Source: Paenibacillus oleatilyticus (lineage in GTDB: Bacteria > Bacillota > Bacilli > Paenibacillales > NBRC-103111). Taken from it: DNA of 64,000 bases. This document shows positions 8,926-17,096 of the stretch, piece by piece; position 1 is the first letter of the stretch, and each line of letters opens with the position of its first letter. The stretch spans positions 30,663-94,662 of the forward strand of contig NZ_JAHNZO010000032.1 of NCBI RefSeq assembly GCF_018998565.1. Direction: 5' to 3'. The notes beneath the pieces were generated by a model, which was given only the letters and a program-made list of their open reading frames with translations, was not told the origin of the DNA and made no database searches. A program made the translations under genes and the position numbers.

Positions 8926-8991
8926 GTTCAGGACGCACATCGGCCACAAAAAAATAGGTTCAAAAAACGTTAAAAAAATCAATAATCCAAG

Positions 8992-9020
8992 TTGCTAAAT
9001 CATATGATTCATAATAAGAT
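8992..9020 (+). promoter_or_regulatory. Promoter with palindromic spacer ahead of the 9173 gene
   Basis: TTGCTA (8992-8997), a 17-base spacer and TAAGAT (9015-9020) form a good sigma-A promoter. The spacer holds a perfect 12-base palindrome, AATCATATGATT (8998-9009), placed where a repressor would block polymerase. About 150 bases separate the promoter from the gene. The rest of the 8865-9172 gap shows only the weak terminator at 8902-8925. Confidence 0.55.
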
Positions 9021-9172
9021 AGAACTAAGAAACAGAATAGTCAGAAAATTCTATCAAAGAGATAGGCCTGTTCGACTAGCGTTCACGCCAATACACACGC
9101 CGGCAGCAGCACGGACCGAACCAGAAGACGTCGCTGTTCATTAAGCAAGATATCATCAAGGAGGGGATTGCC

Positions 9173-9769
9173 GTGAGCAAGAGTCATGAAGTGGAATACT
9201 GCAACCTTGAGTTACGGTTTGACCGTCGGCTAATCCGTAACTTCATCAAAACACTCATTCAAGAAGGCTACTCGCTCTATTGGAACGAGAGTGACCAACA
9301 GTTTATCGTCTCGATCCGTACCGGCCGCAAGCTGGTAAAGCTGCGGTTTCAGCGGATTGGCGAGCGGTATAAAATCGTGGGCAATTATTCCTTCAAAGAC
9401 GAAAAGCTGGCGGAGCTGATGGAAAAGATGATCGGCGATACCCGCGGTCACGCGGTAGTAAAGCGCTTCAAAGACCGGCAGATTCTGATTGAAAACATCA
9501 TGTTCGGCGAAATCATCCGTATGGTTGAAATTTCGGGGGTGGAACATAAGGTGTTATTCCAAAAGGAACCAGTGGTCACGGTGGAAGAAATGATGCAGGC
9601 GTTCCGGTCCAGACGACCGGACGAACGGATTCCGGTACTGCGGCTGGAGCTGGATTACGAGCTGGCTACGCTGCATGATGCGCTTCAAGAGGGAGACGGG
9701 GAAGCGGTCGAACGATGTAAGGAGAAACTGATGGAACTCCGGCAGGAGATGCTGCTGCTCGAAATGTAA
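9173..9769 (+). CDS. Conserved protein of unknown function
   Basis: A soluble, charged protein of 198 residues that I do not recognise as a named family. GTG at 9173 follows AAGGAGGGG. It has no signal peptide or membrane segment. Residues 1-110 look alpha/beta, with several basic stretches (RKLVKLRFQRIGERYKIVG, GHAVVKRFKDRQILIEN). The C-terminal 60 residues are acidic and helical, with heptad-like leucines (LRLELDYELATLHDALQEG, KEKLMELRQEMLLLEM). It is a single-gene unit with its own promoter and a strong terminator at 9833-9865. A nucleic-acid-associated or regulatory role is possible but not shown. Confidence 0.6.
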   Translation: MSKSHEVEYCNLELRFDRRLIRNFIKTLIQEGYSLYWNESDQQFIVSIRTGRKLVKLRFQRIGERYKIVGNYSFKDEKLAELMEKMIGDTRGHAVVKRFKDRQILIENIMFGEIIRMVEISGVEHKVLFQKEPVVTVEEMMQAFRSRRPDERIPVLRLELDYELATLHDALQEGDGEAVERCKEKLMELRQEMLLLEM

Positions 9770-9832
9770 TATCATCTGGCTGAGGAAAGGCGTTGGCGGA
9801 ACGTGCCGCAGCGCAGCGAACAGCCGCTGAAC

Positions 9833-9865
9833 GGCCTGTGCGAGGTTAGGAGCACAGGCCTTTTT
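9833..9865 (+). terminator. Strong terminator after the 9173 gene
   Basis: GGCCTGTGC (9833-9841) pairs perfectly with GCACAGGCC (9852-9860), followed by five T. Confidence 0.9.
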
Positions 9866-9874
9866 AACGTGTTA

Positions 9875-10471
9875 TCAAATGGGCGGGGTCGCACGAATTC
9901 CTTCAAATGCGTTCATTACCAATTGCTGCACATAGGCATCGTTCAATGTTTCGCCTGTCACAAGCAAGCGATAGAAAATCGGCCCGTAAAGGAGATCGAT
10001 GCATAATCCGATATCGAGATTTTGTTTCAATTCCCCGCGCTGAATCCCTTTTTCCAGAAGCTGACTGGCCTCACGCCGGCGGGGCTGGAAATACCGGGTC
10101 CGATAGGCTTCAGCCAATCCGGGATCAAACTGCCCTTCGCCCAATAACTCCGTAATGATGGTCCCCTCCCGACTTGTCAAAAACCGGGTTACATTCGTAG
10201 CGTGAATGAGAATATCGTTCAAGGTCGAGCCCGTATCAGGCACGGGTAACCTTGCCGAGGCGGCAAAAAGAAACCCGTCCATAACAACGGCAGCCTTGTT
10301 AGGCCACCATTTATAAATCGTGGCTTTGCTGACTTTGGCGCGATCTGCAATTTTGTCAACGGTGACCGCTGCAAAACCGTTTTCCAACAATAATTCGTAG
10401 GAAGCGGAAAGGATAGACTTTTGAGTTTCGACATTGCGCGGGCGACCTCTTTTGCCGTTCACCGTAATCAT
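9875..10471 (-). CDS. TetR/AcrR-family transcriptional repressor
   Basis: Repressor of 198 residues. The N-terminal helix-turn-helix (about residues 14-60) has the family pattern ILSASYELLLENGFAAVTVDKIADRAKVSKATIYKWWPNKAAV. The C-terminal ligand domain is of the type with ITELLGEGQFDPGLAEAYRTRYFQPRR. It is divergent from an MFS efflux gene across a control region with three identical 18-base repeats, the classical layout of a drug-sensing repressor controlling its pump and itself. The inducer cannot be read from sequence. Confidence 0.88.
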   Translation of the reverse strand: MITVNGKRGRPRNVETQKSILSASYELLLENGFAAVTVDKIADRAKVSKATIYKWWPNKAAVVMDGFLFAASARLPVPDTGSTLNDILIHATNVTRFLTSREGTIITELLGEGQFDPGLAEAYRTRYFQPRRREASQLLEKGIQRGELKQNLDIGLCIDLLYGPIFYRLLVTGETLNDAYVQQLVMNAFEGIRATPPI

Positions 10472-10505
10472 CCCTTTCGTAAATTCACGTCTTGAACGGA
10501 AATAT

Positions 10506-10625
10506 AAACTATACGTTCAGTATAACAATTATGGTCAAAAAAGAAAAATTGAAATCGCCTATTTACAAAACTATACGTTCAGTATATTATTGCATTATCA
10601 ATTTAGTAAACTATACGTTCAGTAT
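10506..10625. promoter_or_regulatory. Three identical 18-base operator repeats between tetR and MFS genes
   Basis: AAACTATACGTTCAGTAT occurs at 10506-10523, 10568-10585 and 10608-10625, all in the same orientation. Each holds an imperfect dyad (ATAC...GTAT), as expected for a TetR dimer. Start-to-start spacings are 62 and 40 bases, close to whole helical turns, so the sites would face the same side of the DNA. The first copy is 35 bases from the tetR start and the last is 136 bases from the MFS start. Apart from these repeats the 10472-10760 gap is AT-rich and shows no gene. Confidence 0.8.
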
Positions 10626-10760
10626 TTAATGAAACGATGGGGAGGGATGGATCGCTAGCATGAGGAGAAGCCGCTTCGCATTATAGTCGCTGGAGATCGT
10701 AAGCCGTTTTTTGCAGGGATTGTCGAGCATTTTATTTATAAAAATAAGGAGCTGCCTAAG

Positions 10761-11960
10761 ATGACTACTTTAAAAAATAAACAAGCTATCGAGAAAAATA
10801 TTCCGACATGGTTAACCGTTCTTCTGGCGACGGCATGCGGTATCATTGTCGCTAATCTTTACTATGCACAGCCTTTGATCGGGTTAATTAGTTCGTCCAT
10901 CGGGCTCTCCGAAAGCAGTGCCGGCTTTATCGTCACACTAACGCAGATTGGTTACGTTGTTGGCTTGCTTTTCATCGTGCCGTTGGGAGATCTCGTTGAA
11001 AATCGAAGGCTGATCGTCGTTTCGTTACTTCTTACAGCAGTAGCCCTTGCAGCTGCCGCTATGGCGAAACAGCCATTGCTTTTCCTGGCTGCTTCCCTTT
11101 TTATCGGGTTGGGTTCGGTTGCAACCCAAGTACTTGTCCCTTTTGCTTCCTATCTGGCAACAGAAACGACACGCGGCCGTGTTGTCGGCAATATCATGAG
11201 CGGTTTGTTGCTGGGAATCATGCTATCGCGTCCTTTGTCCAGTCTAGTGGCCGATTTCTTTGGCTGGCATGCCATATTCGCTTTGTCGGCCGCAGCGGTT
11301 GTTATTTTGGCGGTCGTTCTGTCGAAAGTGCTGCCTGCAAGAAGGCCGACGACAAACACACACTATGCGGCTCTGCTTGGTTCGATGTGGCACCTGTTGC
11401 GAACAACCCCTGTCTTGCGCCGTCGCGCTGCGTACCATGCGTGTGTGTTTGCGACATTCAGCTTATTTTGGACGACCGTTCCATTATTGCTATCCGGCCC
11501 GATGTTTCATTTTTCCCAGAAAGCCATTGCTTTGTTCGCACTTGCCGGAGTCGCGGGTGCGGTAGCTGCCCCCATCGCCGGACGGCTGGCCGATCGCGGC
11601 TGGACGCGGTCCGGAACATGGATAGCGCTTGCTACGGTCGTCATTTCTGTCCTGTTGCCGCTCATGATCCAAACCGGTTCGCCCGTCGGAATCGCCGTTC
11701 TGGTCATTTCAGCCATATTGTTGGACGCGGGAGTATCCGCAAATCTGGTGTTCGGACAGCGCGCGATCTTTTCCTTGGGACCGGAAATTCGCAGTCGTCT
11801 CAATGGGCTTTTCATGGCTATTTTCTTCTTTGGCGGAGCGATCGGATCTGCCATTGGGGGATGGGCGTACGCCTCGGGGGGATGGAATACAGCGTTATGG
11901 ATCGGAATAGCTTTTCCGGTCGCTGCCATGCTTTATTTTGCCACAGAGAAGAAGTCATAA
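10761..11960 (+). CDS. Major facilitator superfamily efflux transporter
   Basis: Inner-membrane proton-coupled transporter of 399 residues with the 12-helix MFS layout. Loop motif GDLVENRRL (about residues 75-83) corresponds to the MFS signature between helices 2 and 3. VLVPFASYLATETTRGRVVGNIMSGLLLGIML matches the DHA1 drug-efflux type, and AGRLADRGWTRSG is the matching loop in the second half. TAAGGAG lies 10 bases before the ATG. The divergent TetR gene argues for toxic-compound export. Confidence 0.88.
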   Translation: MTTLKNKQAIEKNIPTWLTVLLATACGIIVANLYYAQPLIGLISSSIGLSESSAGFIVTLTQIGYVVGLLFIVPLGDLVENRRLIVVSLLLTAVALAAAAMAKQPLLFLAASLFIGLGSVATQVLVPFASYLATETTRGRVVGNIMSGLLLGIMLSRPLSSLVADFFGWHAIFALSAAAVVILAVVLSKVLPARRPTTNTHYAALLGSMWHLLRTTPVLRRRAAYHACVFATFSLFWTTVPLLLSGPMFHFSQKAIALFALAGVAGAVAAPIAGRLADRGWTRSGTWIALATVVISVLLPLMIQTGSPVGIAVLVISAILLDAGVSANLVFGQRAIFSLGPEIRSRLNGLFMAIFFFGGAIGSAIGGWAYASGGWNTALWIGIAFPVAAMLYFATEKKS

Positions 11961-12035
11961 AACGGCTCGGGACAAACATAGGAATGATTTGAAATGGTTG
12001 AGATATTACCAATCGATTAAATCTGGTCCATGAAG

Positions 12036-12065
12036 CAAGCCGGCCATCTGGCCGGCTTGAGTTTT
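12036..12065 (+). terminator. Hairpin after the MFS gene
   Basis: CAAGCCGGCC (12036-12045) pairs with GGCCGGCTTG (12050-12059) around a 4-base loop, followed by a short AGTTTTG tract. The stem is strong but the T run is weak. Confidence 0.6.
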
Positions 12066-12198
12066 GTAGAGATACCCCACCCACTCGTACCCCTCTTTTT
12101 TATGCCCGGAAAAATTACACTTCTCCCATAGAGACTTATCGATTTCATACATCGTTCAAAAAGTCCGTTATATGCGCAATAGGTGGACAAAAACAGCA

Positions 12199-12228
12199 TT
12201 GTTAACGTGTGCATTTCTATGTTATGAT
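12199..12228 (+). promoter_or_regulatory. Promoter of the LacI-led gluconate operon with a cre/LacI-like site
   Basis: TTGTTA (12199-12204), an 18-base spacer and TATGAT (12223-12228). TGTTAACGTGTGCA at 12200-12213 overlaps the -35 and resembles a catabolite-responsive or LacI-family operator (central CG, TG...CA ends), with mismatches in both halves. It could serve autoregulation by the first gene or CcpA control. Confidence 0.5.
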
Positions 12229-12245
12229 GAATGGGAGGTGGTCCC

Positions 12246-13244
12246 ATGAGTGTTACGATCAAAGACATCGCCAAACTGGCCGGCGTGTCGCATACGACCG
12301 TTTCCCGGGCATTGAACGACAGCCCGCTGATCAACCCGGAAACGAAAGAGCGTATTAAAGCGATTGCGGGAAGCATGAACTATACTCCGAATTACAGCGC
12401 GCGAAGCTTGGTGCTGGATCGATCATACAATTTAGGGCTGTTTTTTACAACCCTGCATACCGGTACCTCCGCCGGGTTTTTGTACGAAGCCATCAAGGGC
12501 GTGAACGACGTCATTAAAGACGACTACAACTTGATCGTGCGGGGGATTGACGATTACAAGAGTTTTCATAAAGTGAACCGCAAAAATTTCGACGGCATCA
12601 TCGTCATGAGCCAAAGCGAAAGCGACCAATCGTTCATCGAATATGCTTCGGACAAAGAGATTCCGCTTGTGGTGCTGAACCGCCCCGTCGAGAGTGTCCA
12701 AGTGATGAACTTCGTCCCGGACGACCAGAGCGGCGCTTACCGGCTTACGGAGTACTTGGTGCAGCAGGGACACCGCCATATTGCGATCATCGAGGGGAAA
12801 CAGGGGTTCAAATCGACGCAAGCCCGCCGCGACGGGTATCGCGAGGCGCTCCGTAAGCACGGGATCACCGTGCCGGAAGCGTACTATGTCAGCGGCAATT
12901 ACGATCTGGAAAGCGGTCACGCGGCCATGAGCAAGCTGCTGGAGCTGCCCGACCGGCCGACTGCCGTTTTTTGCTGCAACGACGACATGGCGCTCGGTGC
13001 GGTGAAAGCCGTGACGGAGCGGGGCTTGTCGGTGCCGGAAGACATTTCGGTGGCTGGCTTCGACGACCATCTGTTCTCGGCTTTCATGTCGCCTGCGTTG
13101 ACCACGGTTCGCAGACCGATCGAAGAGCTGAGCCGGGCCGGAGCGGAGAAGCTCCTGAAGTTCATCGAGACGAAGCATTCGGAAAAATCGGTCGTTCTTT
13201 TCCATACGGAGCTGGTCATCCGCGACTCCGTTAAATCCATTTAA
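12246..13244 (+). CDS. LacI-family transcriptional regulator of the sugar-acid operon
   Basis: DNA-binding regulator of 332 residues. The ATG at 12246 follows GGGAGG (12233-12238); the in-frame ATG at 12231 contains that very site and is rejected. The LacI helix-turn-helix is at residues 2-22 (VTIKDIAKLAGVSHTTVSRALN), with a hinge helix around YSARSL. The periplasmic-binding-like effector domain ends with GFDDHLFSAFMSPALTTVRRPIEELSRAGAEKLL. It lies 22 bases ahead of the LarA-like gene in the same direction and probably responds to a sugar acid or its phosphate. Confidence 0.88.
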   Translation: MSVTIKDIAKLAGVSHTTVSRALNDSPLINPETKERIKAIAGSMNYTPNYSARSLVLDRSYNLGLFFTTLHTGTSAGFLYEAIKGVNDVIKDDYNLIVRGIDDYKSFHKVNRKNFDGIIVMSQSESDQSFIEYASDKEIPLVVLNRPVESVQVMNFVPDDQSGAYRLTEYLVQQGHRHIAIIEGKQGFKSTQARRDGYREALRKHGITVPEAYYVSGNYDLESGHAAMSKLLELPDRPTAVFCCNDDMALGAVKAVTERGLSVPEDISVAGFDDHLFSAFMSPALTTVRRPIEELSRAGAEKLLKFIETKHSEKSVVLFHTELVIRDSVKSI

Positions 13245-13266
13245 TTCGTTTGGGGAGGCAAATAAC

Positions 13267-14535
13267 ATGAGCGTACTCAGAACGCTTCTGCAAGACATCC
13301 CGATTCCGCAAATGGTCCGCATCCGTCAGAAGTTCGACGGAACCCGGCTGGACCGCCCGACCGAGGATTTGGAGCGCGAGCTGGCGAAGCCCGGCGCGAT
13401 CGACCGGATCAAGCCCGGCCAGCAGGTGGCCGTGGCGGTGGGCAGCCGCGGCGTGGCAAACATCGCCGCCTTCACCCGGACGACGATCGATGCGATCAAG
13501 CGGGCGGGCGCCCATCCGTTCATCGTCCCCTGCATGGGCAGTCACGGCGGCGCGACCGCCGAAGGGCAGAAGGAAGTTCTGCACCATCTCGGCGTTACGG
13601 AAGAAGCGATGGGAGCGCCGATCCGTTCGACGATGGAGGTCGTGCAGATCGACCAGCTGCCGAACGGGCTCCCGGTTTACGTCGACAAATATGCGTACGA
13701 GGCGGACGCCATCGTCGTTATCAACCGCGTGAAGCCGCACACTGCCTTCCGCGGCAAAATCGAAAGCGGCATTATGAAAATGATTTCCATCGGGCTCGGC
13801 AAGCAAAAAGGGGCGGAAGCGTGCCACCAGCTCGGCTTCAAATATATGGCGGAAAACGTGCCGGCCATGGCTCGGATTATGCTCGATAAGCTGCCGATCC
13901 TGTTCGGCGTGGCGCTGGTGGAAAATGCATACGACGAAACGTGCATCGTCGAAGTGCTGCCCGCAGCTCAGGTGGAGGAACGCGAGATGGTGCTGCTCGA
14001 GATCGCCAAAGCCCGGCTGCCGAAAATTTTATTCGATCAAATCGACGTCCTGGTCATCGATTACATCGGCAAAAACATCAGCGGCGACGGCATGGACCCG
14101 AACATTACCGGCCGTTACCCGACGCCGTATGCGCATGGCGGCCCCGACGTATCCAAGATGGTCGTGCTCGACACGACGCCGGAAACGAAAGGCAACGCCA
14201 ACGGCGTCGGCACGGCCGATTTCACGACGCAGCGGCTGGTCGACAAGATGGATTTGGCTGCGACTTACGCCAACGGGCTGACTTCCACCGTATGCGCACC
14301 GACCAAAATCGCAACGACTCTCGAAAACGACCTGTATGCCATCAAAGCCGCGGTCAAAACCTGCAATATTTTGGATTATACCCAATGCCGGCTTGTACGT
14401 ATACGGGATACGCTGCATTTGGGCGAAATCGAAATCTCGGTCAATCTGCTCGAGGAAGCGAAGCTTCATCCGGATATCGAGATTTTGACCGACCCGTACG
14501 ATCTGTCATTCAACAGCGAAGGGAATCTGGTATAA
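13267..14535 (+). CDS. LarA-like (DUF2088) nickel-dependent hydroxyacid racemase/epimerase-family protein
   Basis: Protein of 422 residues that I assign to the lactate racemase (LarA) superfamily from its overall pattern: an N-terminal domain with VAVAVGSRGVANIAAFT, a His-bearing loop PCMGSHGGATAEGQ, and a conserved block VKPHTAFRGKIESGIMKM followed by GLGKQKGAEACH. These supply candidate catalytic His and Lys residues. Members convert the stereochemistry of alpha-hydroxyacids with a nickel-pincer cofactor. It sits between the LacI regulator and gluconokinase, with its stop directly abutting the kinase start. A sugar-acid epimerase feeding gluconate metabolism is therefore a reasonable inference. 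No larB, larC or larE is in the window. Confidence 0.65.
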   Translation: MSVLRTLLQDIPIPQMVRIRQKFDGTRLDRPTEDLERELAKPGAIDRIKPGQQVAVAVGSRGVANIAAFTRTTIDAIKRAGAHPFIVPCMGSHGGATAEGQKEVLHHLGVTEEAMGAPIRSTMEVVQIDQLPNGLPVYVDKYAYEADAIVVINRVKPHTAFRGKIESGIMKMISIGLGKQKGAEACHQLGFKYMAENVPAMARIMLDKLPILFGVALVENAYDETCIVEVLPAAQVEEREMVLLEIAKARLPKILFDQIDVLVIDYIGKNISGDGMDPNITGRYPTPYAHGGPDVSKMVVLDTTPETKGNANGVGTADFTTQRLVDKMDLAATYANGLTSTVCAPTKIATTLENDLYAIKAAVKTCNILDYTQCRLVRIRDTLHLGEIEISVNLLEEAKLHPDIEILTDPYDLSFNSEGNLV

Positions 14536-16095
14536 ATGAGCGGTTTGTCTGTACCCAAGCCTTACATCATTGCCGCGGACATCGGCACGACGAGCACCAA
14601 GACGCTGGTGATCGACCGGAGGGGCCGCGTGCTTGCGTCCCATGCGGTGGAGTATCCGCTTTACACGCCCAAGCCGGATATGGCCGAGCAGGACCCGGAA
14701 GAAATTTATCAAGCGGTTCTTACCGCCATTCGCGAAGTCGTCAGCAAAGCGGCCATTTTGCCCGGACAAGTGCTGTGCGTCTCGTTCAGCTCGGCGATGC
14801 ACAGCCTGATCGCGGTGGACCGTGATTTGACTCCGTTGACGCGCTGCATCACATGGGCGGACAACCGCAGCGTCGGCTACGTCAAAGTGCTGAAGGAAGA
14901 GCGGAACGGCCATGAGATTTACCGGAACACGGGCACTCCGATTCATCCGATGTCGCCTCTGCTGAAGCTGATGTGGTTCAGGGACAATCGGCCGGACCTG
15001 TTCGAGCAGGCGTATAAGTTTATCGGCATCAAAGAATACGTGTTCGGCAAGCTGTTCGGCAAGCTGGTGATCGACTACTCGCTGGCAAGCTGCACCGGGC
15101 TGTTCAACCTGCGGGAGCTGGCGTGGGATAAGCAGGCGCTCGAAGCCTGCGGCGTCCGGCCCGAGCAGCTGTCAGAGCCCGTATCGACTACGCACGTGCT
15201 GCAAGGGTTGACTGTCGGGGATGCAGCCTCGATGGGGCTCTCGGCGGATACGCCTTTTGTGGTAGGCGCGTCCGACGGCGTGCTGGCCAACCTCGGCGTC
15301 GGCGCTTTTGAGCCGGGCGTTTACGCGGTAACGATCGGCACCAGCGGCGCTGTCCGCGGCGTCGTGCGAGAGCCGATAACCGATCCGAAGGGCCGGCTGT
15401 TCTGCTATGCGCTCAAGGAAGATTTCTGGGTCGTCGGCGGCGCGATCAACAACGGCGGCATCATGTTCCGGTGGGTGCGCGATCAGCTTGCGACGGCGGA
15501 AGCGGAGGAAGGGCGGCGCTTGGGCATGGACCCGTACGACTATTTGACGTCTCTGGCCCGCGAGGTGGCTGCAGGCTCAGACGGACTCATCTTCCTGCCG
15601 CTGCTTGCCGGCGAGCGGGCGCCGTACTGGAACGCGAACGCACGCGGCGTATTTTTCGGACTATCACTCTATCATCAGAAGAAGCACATGATCCGGGCGG
15701 TGCTGGAGGGCGTCATGTACCGGATTCATTCGGTCGTTTCCGCGCTGGAGGAGCTCAGTGGCCCAACCCGGGAGGTACGCGCCTCCGGCGGCTTTGCCCG
15801 CTCTTCGTTCTGGCTTCAGATGATGGCCGACGTACTGAATGCGAACGTCGCCGTGCCGAATACGATCGAAAGCTCCGGCCTTGGGGCCGCGCAGCTCGGC
15901 ATGCTGGCGCTCGGCGAGATCAAGGACTTCTCCAGCGTTCACGATTGGATGCAGGTGGAGCAGTCGCTTCGCGCAAGCGAGCCGAACCACGAAGTATATC
16001 AACAGTTGACAAAAATTTATAATCGTGTGTACCATCAGTTGAAGGATGAGTTTGATGCCATCGCCTCCTTTCAACAGATTCACACGCAATCTTAG
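14536..16095 (+). CDS. gntK: Gluconokinase, FGGY carbohydrate kinase family
   Basis: Cytoplasmic kinase of 519 residues that would phosphorylate D-gluconate to 6-phosphogluconate. The N-terminal FGGY domain starts with the phosphate-binding loop IIAADIGTTSTKTLVID. The C-terminal part has GASDGVLANLGVGAF, the adenosine-loop region TIGTSGAVRG, and ASGGFARSSFWLQMMADVLN. Length matches B. subtilis GntK. The ATG follows the TAA of the LarA-like gene without a gap, and its stop TAG is part of the SD of the next gene. Placement just before a 6-phosphogluconate dehydrogenase supports gluconate rather than xylulose or glycerol as substrate. Confidence 0.88.
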   Translation: MSGLSVPKPYIIAADIGTTSTKTLVIDRRGRVLASHAVEYPLYTPKPDMAEQDPEEIYQAVLTAIREVVSKAAILPGQVLCVSFSSAMHSLIAVDRDLTPLTRCITWADNRSVGYVKVLKEERNGHEIYRNTGTPIHPMSPLLKLMWFRDNRPDLFEQAYKFIGIKEYVFGKLFGKLVIDYSLASCTGLFNLRELAWDKQALEACGVRPEQLSEPVSTTHVLQGLTVGDAASMGLSADTPFVVGASDGVLANLGVGAFEPGVYAVTIGTSGAVRGVVREPITDPKGRLFCYALKEDFWVVGGAINNGGIMFRWVRDQLATAEAEEGRRLGMDPYDYLTSLAREVAAGSDGLIFLPLLAGERAPYWNANARGVFFGLSLYHQKKHMIRAVLEGVMYRIHSVVSALEELSGPTREVRASGGFARSSFWLQMMADVLNANVAVPNTIESSGLGAAQLGMLALGEIKDFSSVHDWMQVEQSLRASEPNHEVYQQLTKIYNRVYHQLKDEFDAIASFQQIHTQS

Positions 16096-16108
16096 GAGGC
16101 ATCGGGCC

Positions 16109-16876
16109 ATGAACTTATTCGATTTATCGGGAAAAACGGCAGTTATCATCGGAGGCAACAGCACCTTGGGCGGAACGATGGGGATTGCGCTTGGCGGACA
16201 CGGGGCGGATGTCGCAGTGGTCGGGCGCAATATGGAGAAATCCGAAGAAGTTGCGAAGCGGATCGAAGCGGCCGGCGGACGGGCCAAGTGCTTTTCGGCG
16301 GATGCGACGAAAGCCGAGGACTTGAAGCGGGTGCTGTCCGAAGTGCTTGCCTGGACGGGACGCTGCGATATTCTGATGAACTGTCCGGGCAAAAACAGCG
16401 CGACGCCGTTTTTTGACATTACGATGGACGAATGGGATTCGATTATGGAAGTGAATCTCAAAAGCGTCGTGTTGGCGTGTCAAATTTTTGGGAAGCATAT
16501 GGTGGACAAGGGCGAAGGAGGCAGCATTATTAACATCTCCTCCGTATCTTCGGACCCGCCGCTGTCCAAAGTGTTCACGTACTCCGCTTCCAAAGCGGCG
16601 GTGAACAACGTCACCCAATTTCTGGCGCGCGAATTCGCTCCGGCGCGCGTGCGTGTCAATGCCATCATTCCGGGCTTCTTCCCGGCTGAGCAAAACCGCA
16701 AAATTTTGTCTCCCGAGCGTGTCGAATCGATCATGCGTCATACGCCGATGAACCGTTTCGGCGAAGCGGAAGAGCTTCAGGGCGCAGCCGTGTATCTGGC
16801 TTCGGAGAAAGCTTCGAGTTTCGTCACCGGCACGGTGCTGCGGGTGGACGGGGGCTTTGGAGCGATGACGATTTAA
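16109..16876 (+). CDS. SDR-family oxidoreductase, sugar-acid dehydrogenase-like
   Basis: Classical short-chain dehydrogenase of 255 residues. The start at 16109 is set by TAGGAGG (16093-16099); the earlier in-frame ATG at 16046 lies inside gntK. Cofactor-binding motif GGNSTLGGTMG, the NAG-like NCPG, catalytic Ser in INISSVSS and YSASK (Tyr-Lys) are intact. It resembles gluconate 5-dehydrogenase/KduD-type enzymes, and its operon position suggests oxidation or reduction of a hexonate or ketogluconate. The precise substrate cannot be read from sequence. Confidence 0.8.
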   Translation: MNLFDLSGKTAVIIGGNSTLGGTMGIALGGHGADVAVVGRNMEKSEEVAKRIEAAGGRAKCFSADATKAEDLKRVLSEVLAWTGRCDILMNCPGKNSATPFFDITMDEWDSIMEVNLKSVVLACQIFGKHMVDKGEGGSIINISSVSSDPPLSKVFTYSASKAAVNNVTQFLAREFAPARVRVNAIIPGFFPAEQNRKILSPERVESIMRHTPMNRFGEAEELQGAAVYLASEKASSFVTGTVLRVDGGFGAMTI

Positions 16877-16914
16877 GCGGGTAGGACCAGCTCCCAAACC
16901 GACTCAGGTGCAGC

Positions 16915-17014
16915 AATATCCATCTCCGGTCGCTCTTGAAAATGGATTCCTTGAACTTACCTTGCGGTAAGAATCCATTTTCAAAGGCGACACGCAGGCT
17001 CTTCGATGGATATT
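16915..17014. repeat. 100-bp near-palindrome upstream of gnd
   Basis: Nested complementary arms make one long imperfect hairpin: AATATCCATC (16915-16924) with GATGGATATT (17005-17014); GTCGC (16929-16933) with GCGAC (16987-16991); TTGAAAATGGATTC (16936-16949) with GAATCCATTTTCAA (16971-16984); and CTTACC (16956-16961) with GGTAAG (16966-16971) around a TTGC tip. It fills most of the 220-base gap between the SDR gene and gnd. It could be an RNA control element of gnd, a processing or termination site within the operon, or a small palindromic repeat. No T run follows. Confidence 0.75.
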
Positions 17015-17096
17015 CTGACCTCCGTCTCTTGTGAGAAGTTCCAAATCCCTTAAATCGTCAAAATTAAAATAGAAAAAGGAAGGAAGAGAAACCACA

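Noticed and set aside
10506..10625. CRISPR-like array
   Set aside because: Only three repeats of 18 bases with unequal 44- and 22-base gaps, located in a tetR/MFS control region; no cas genes.
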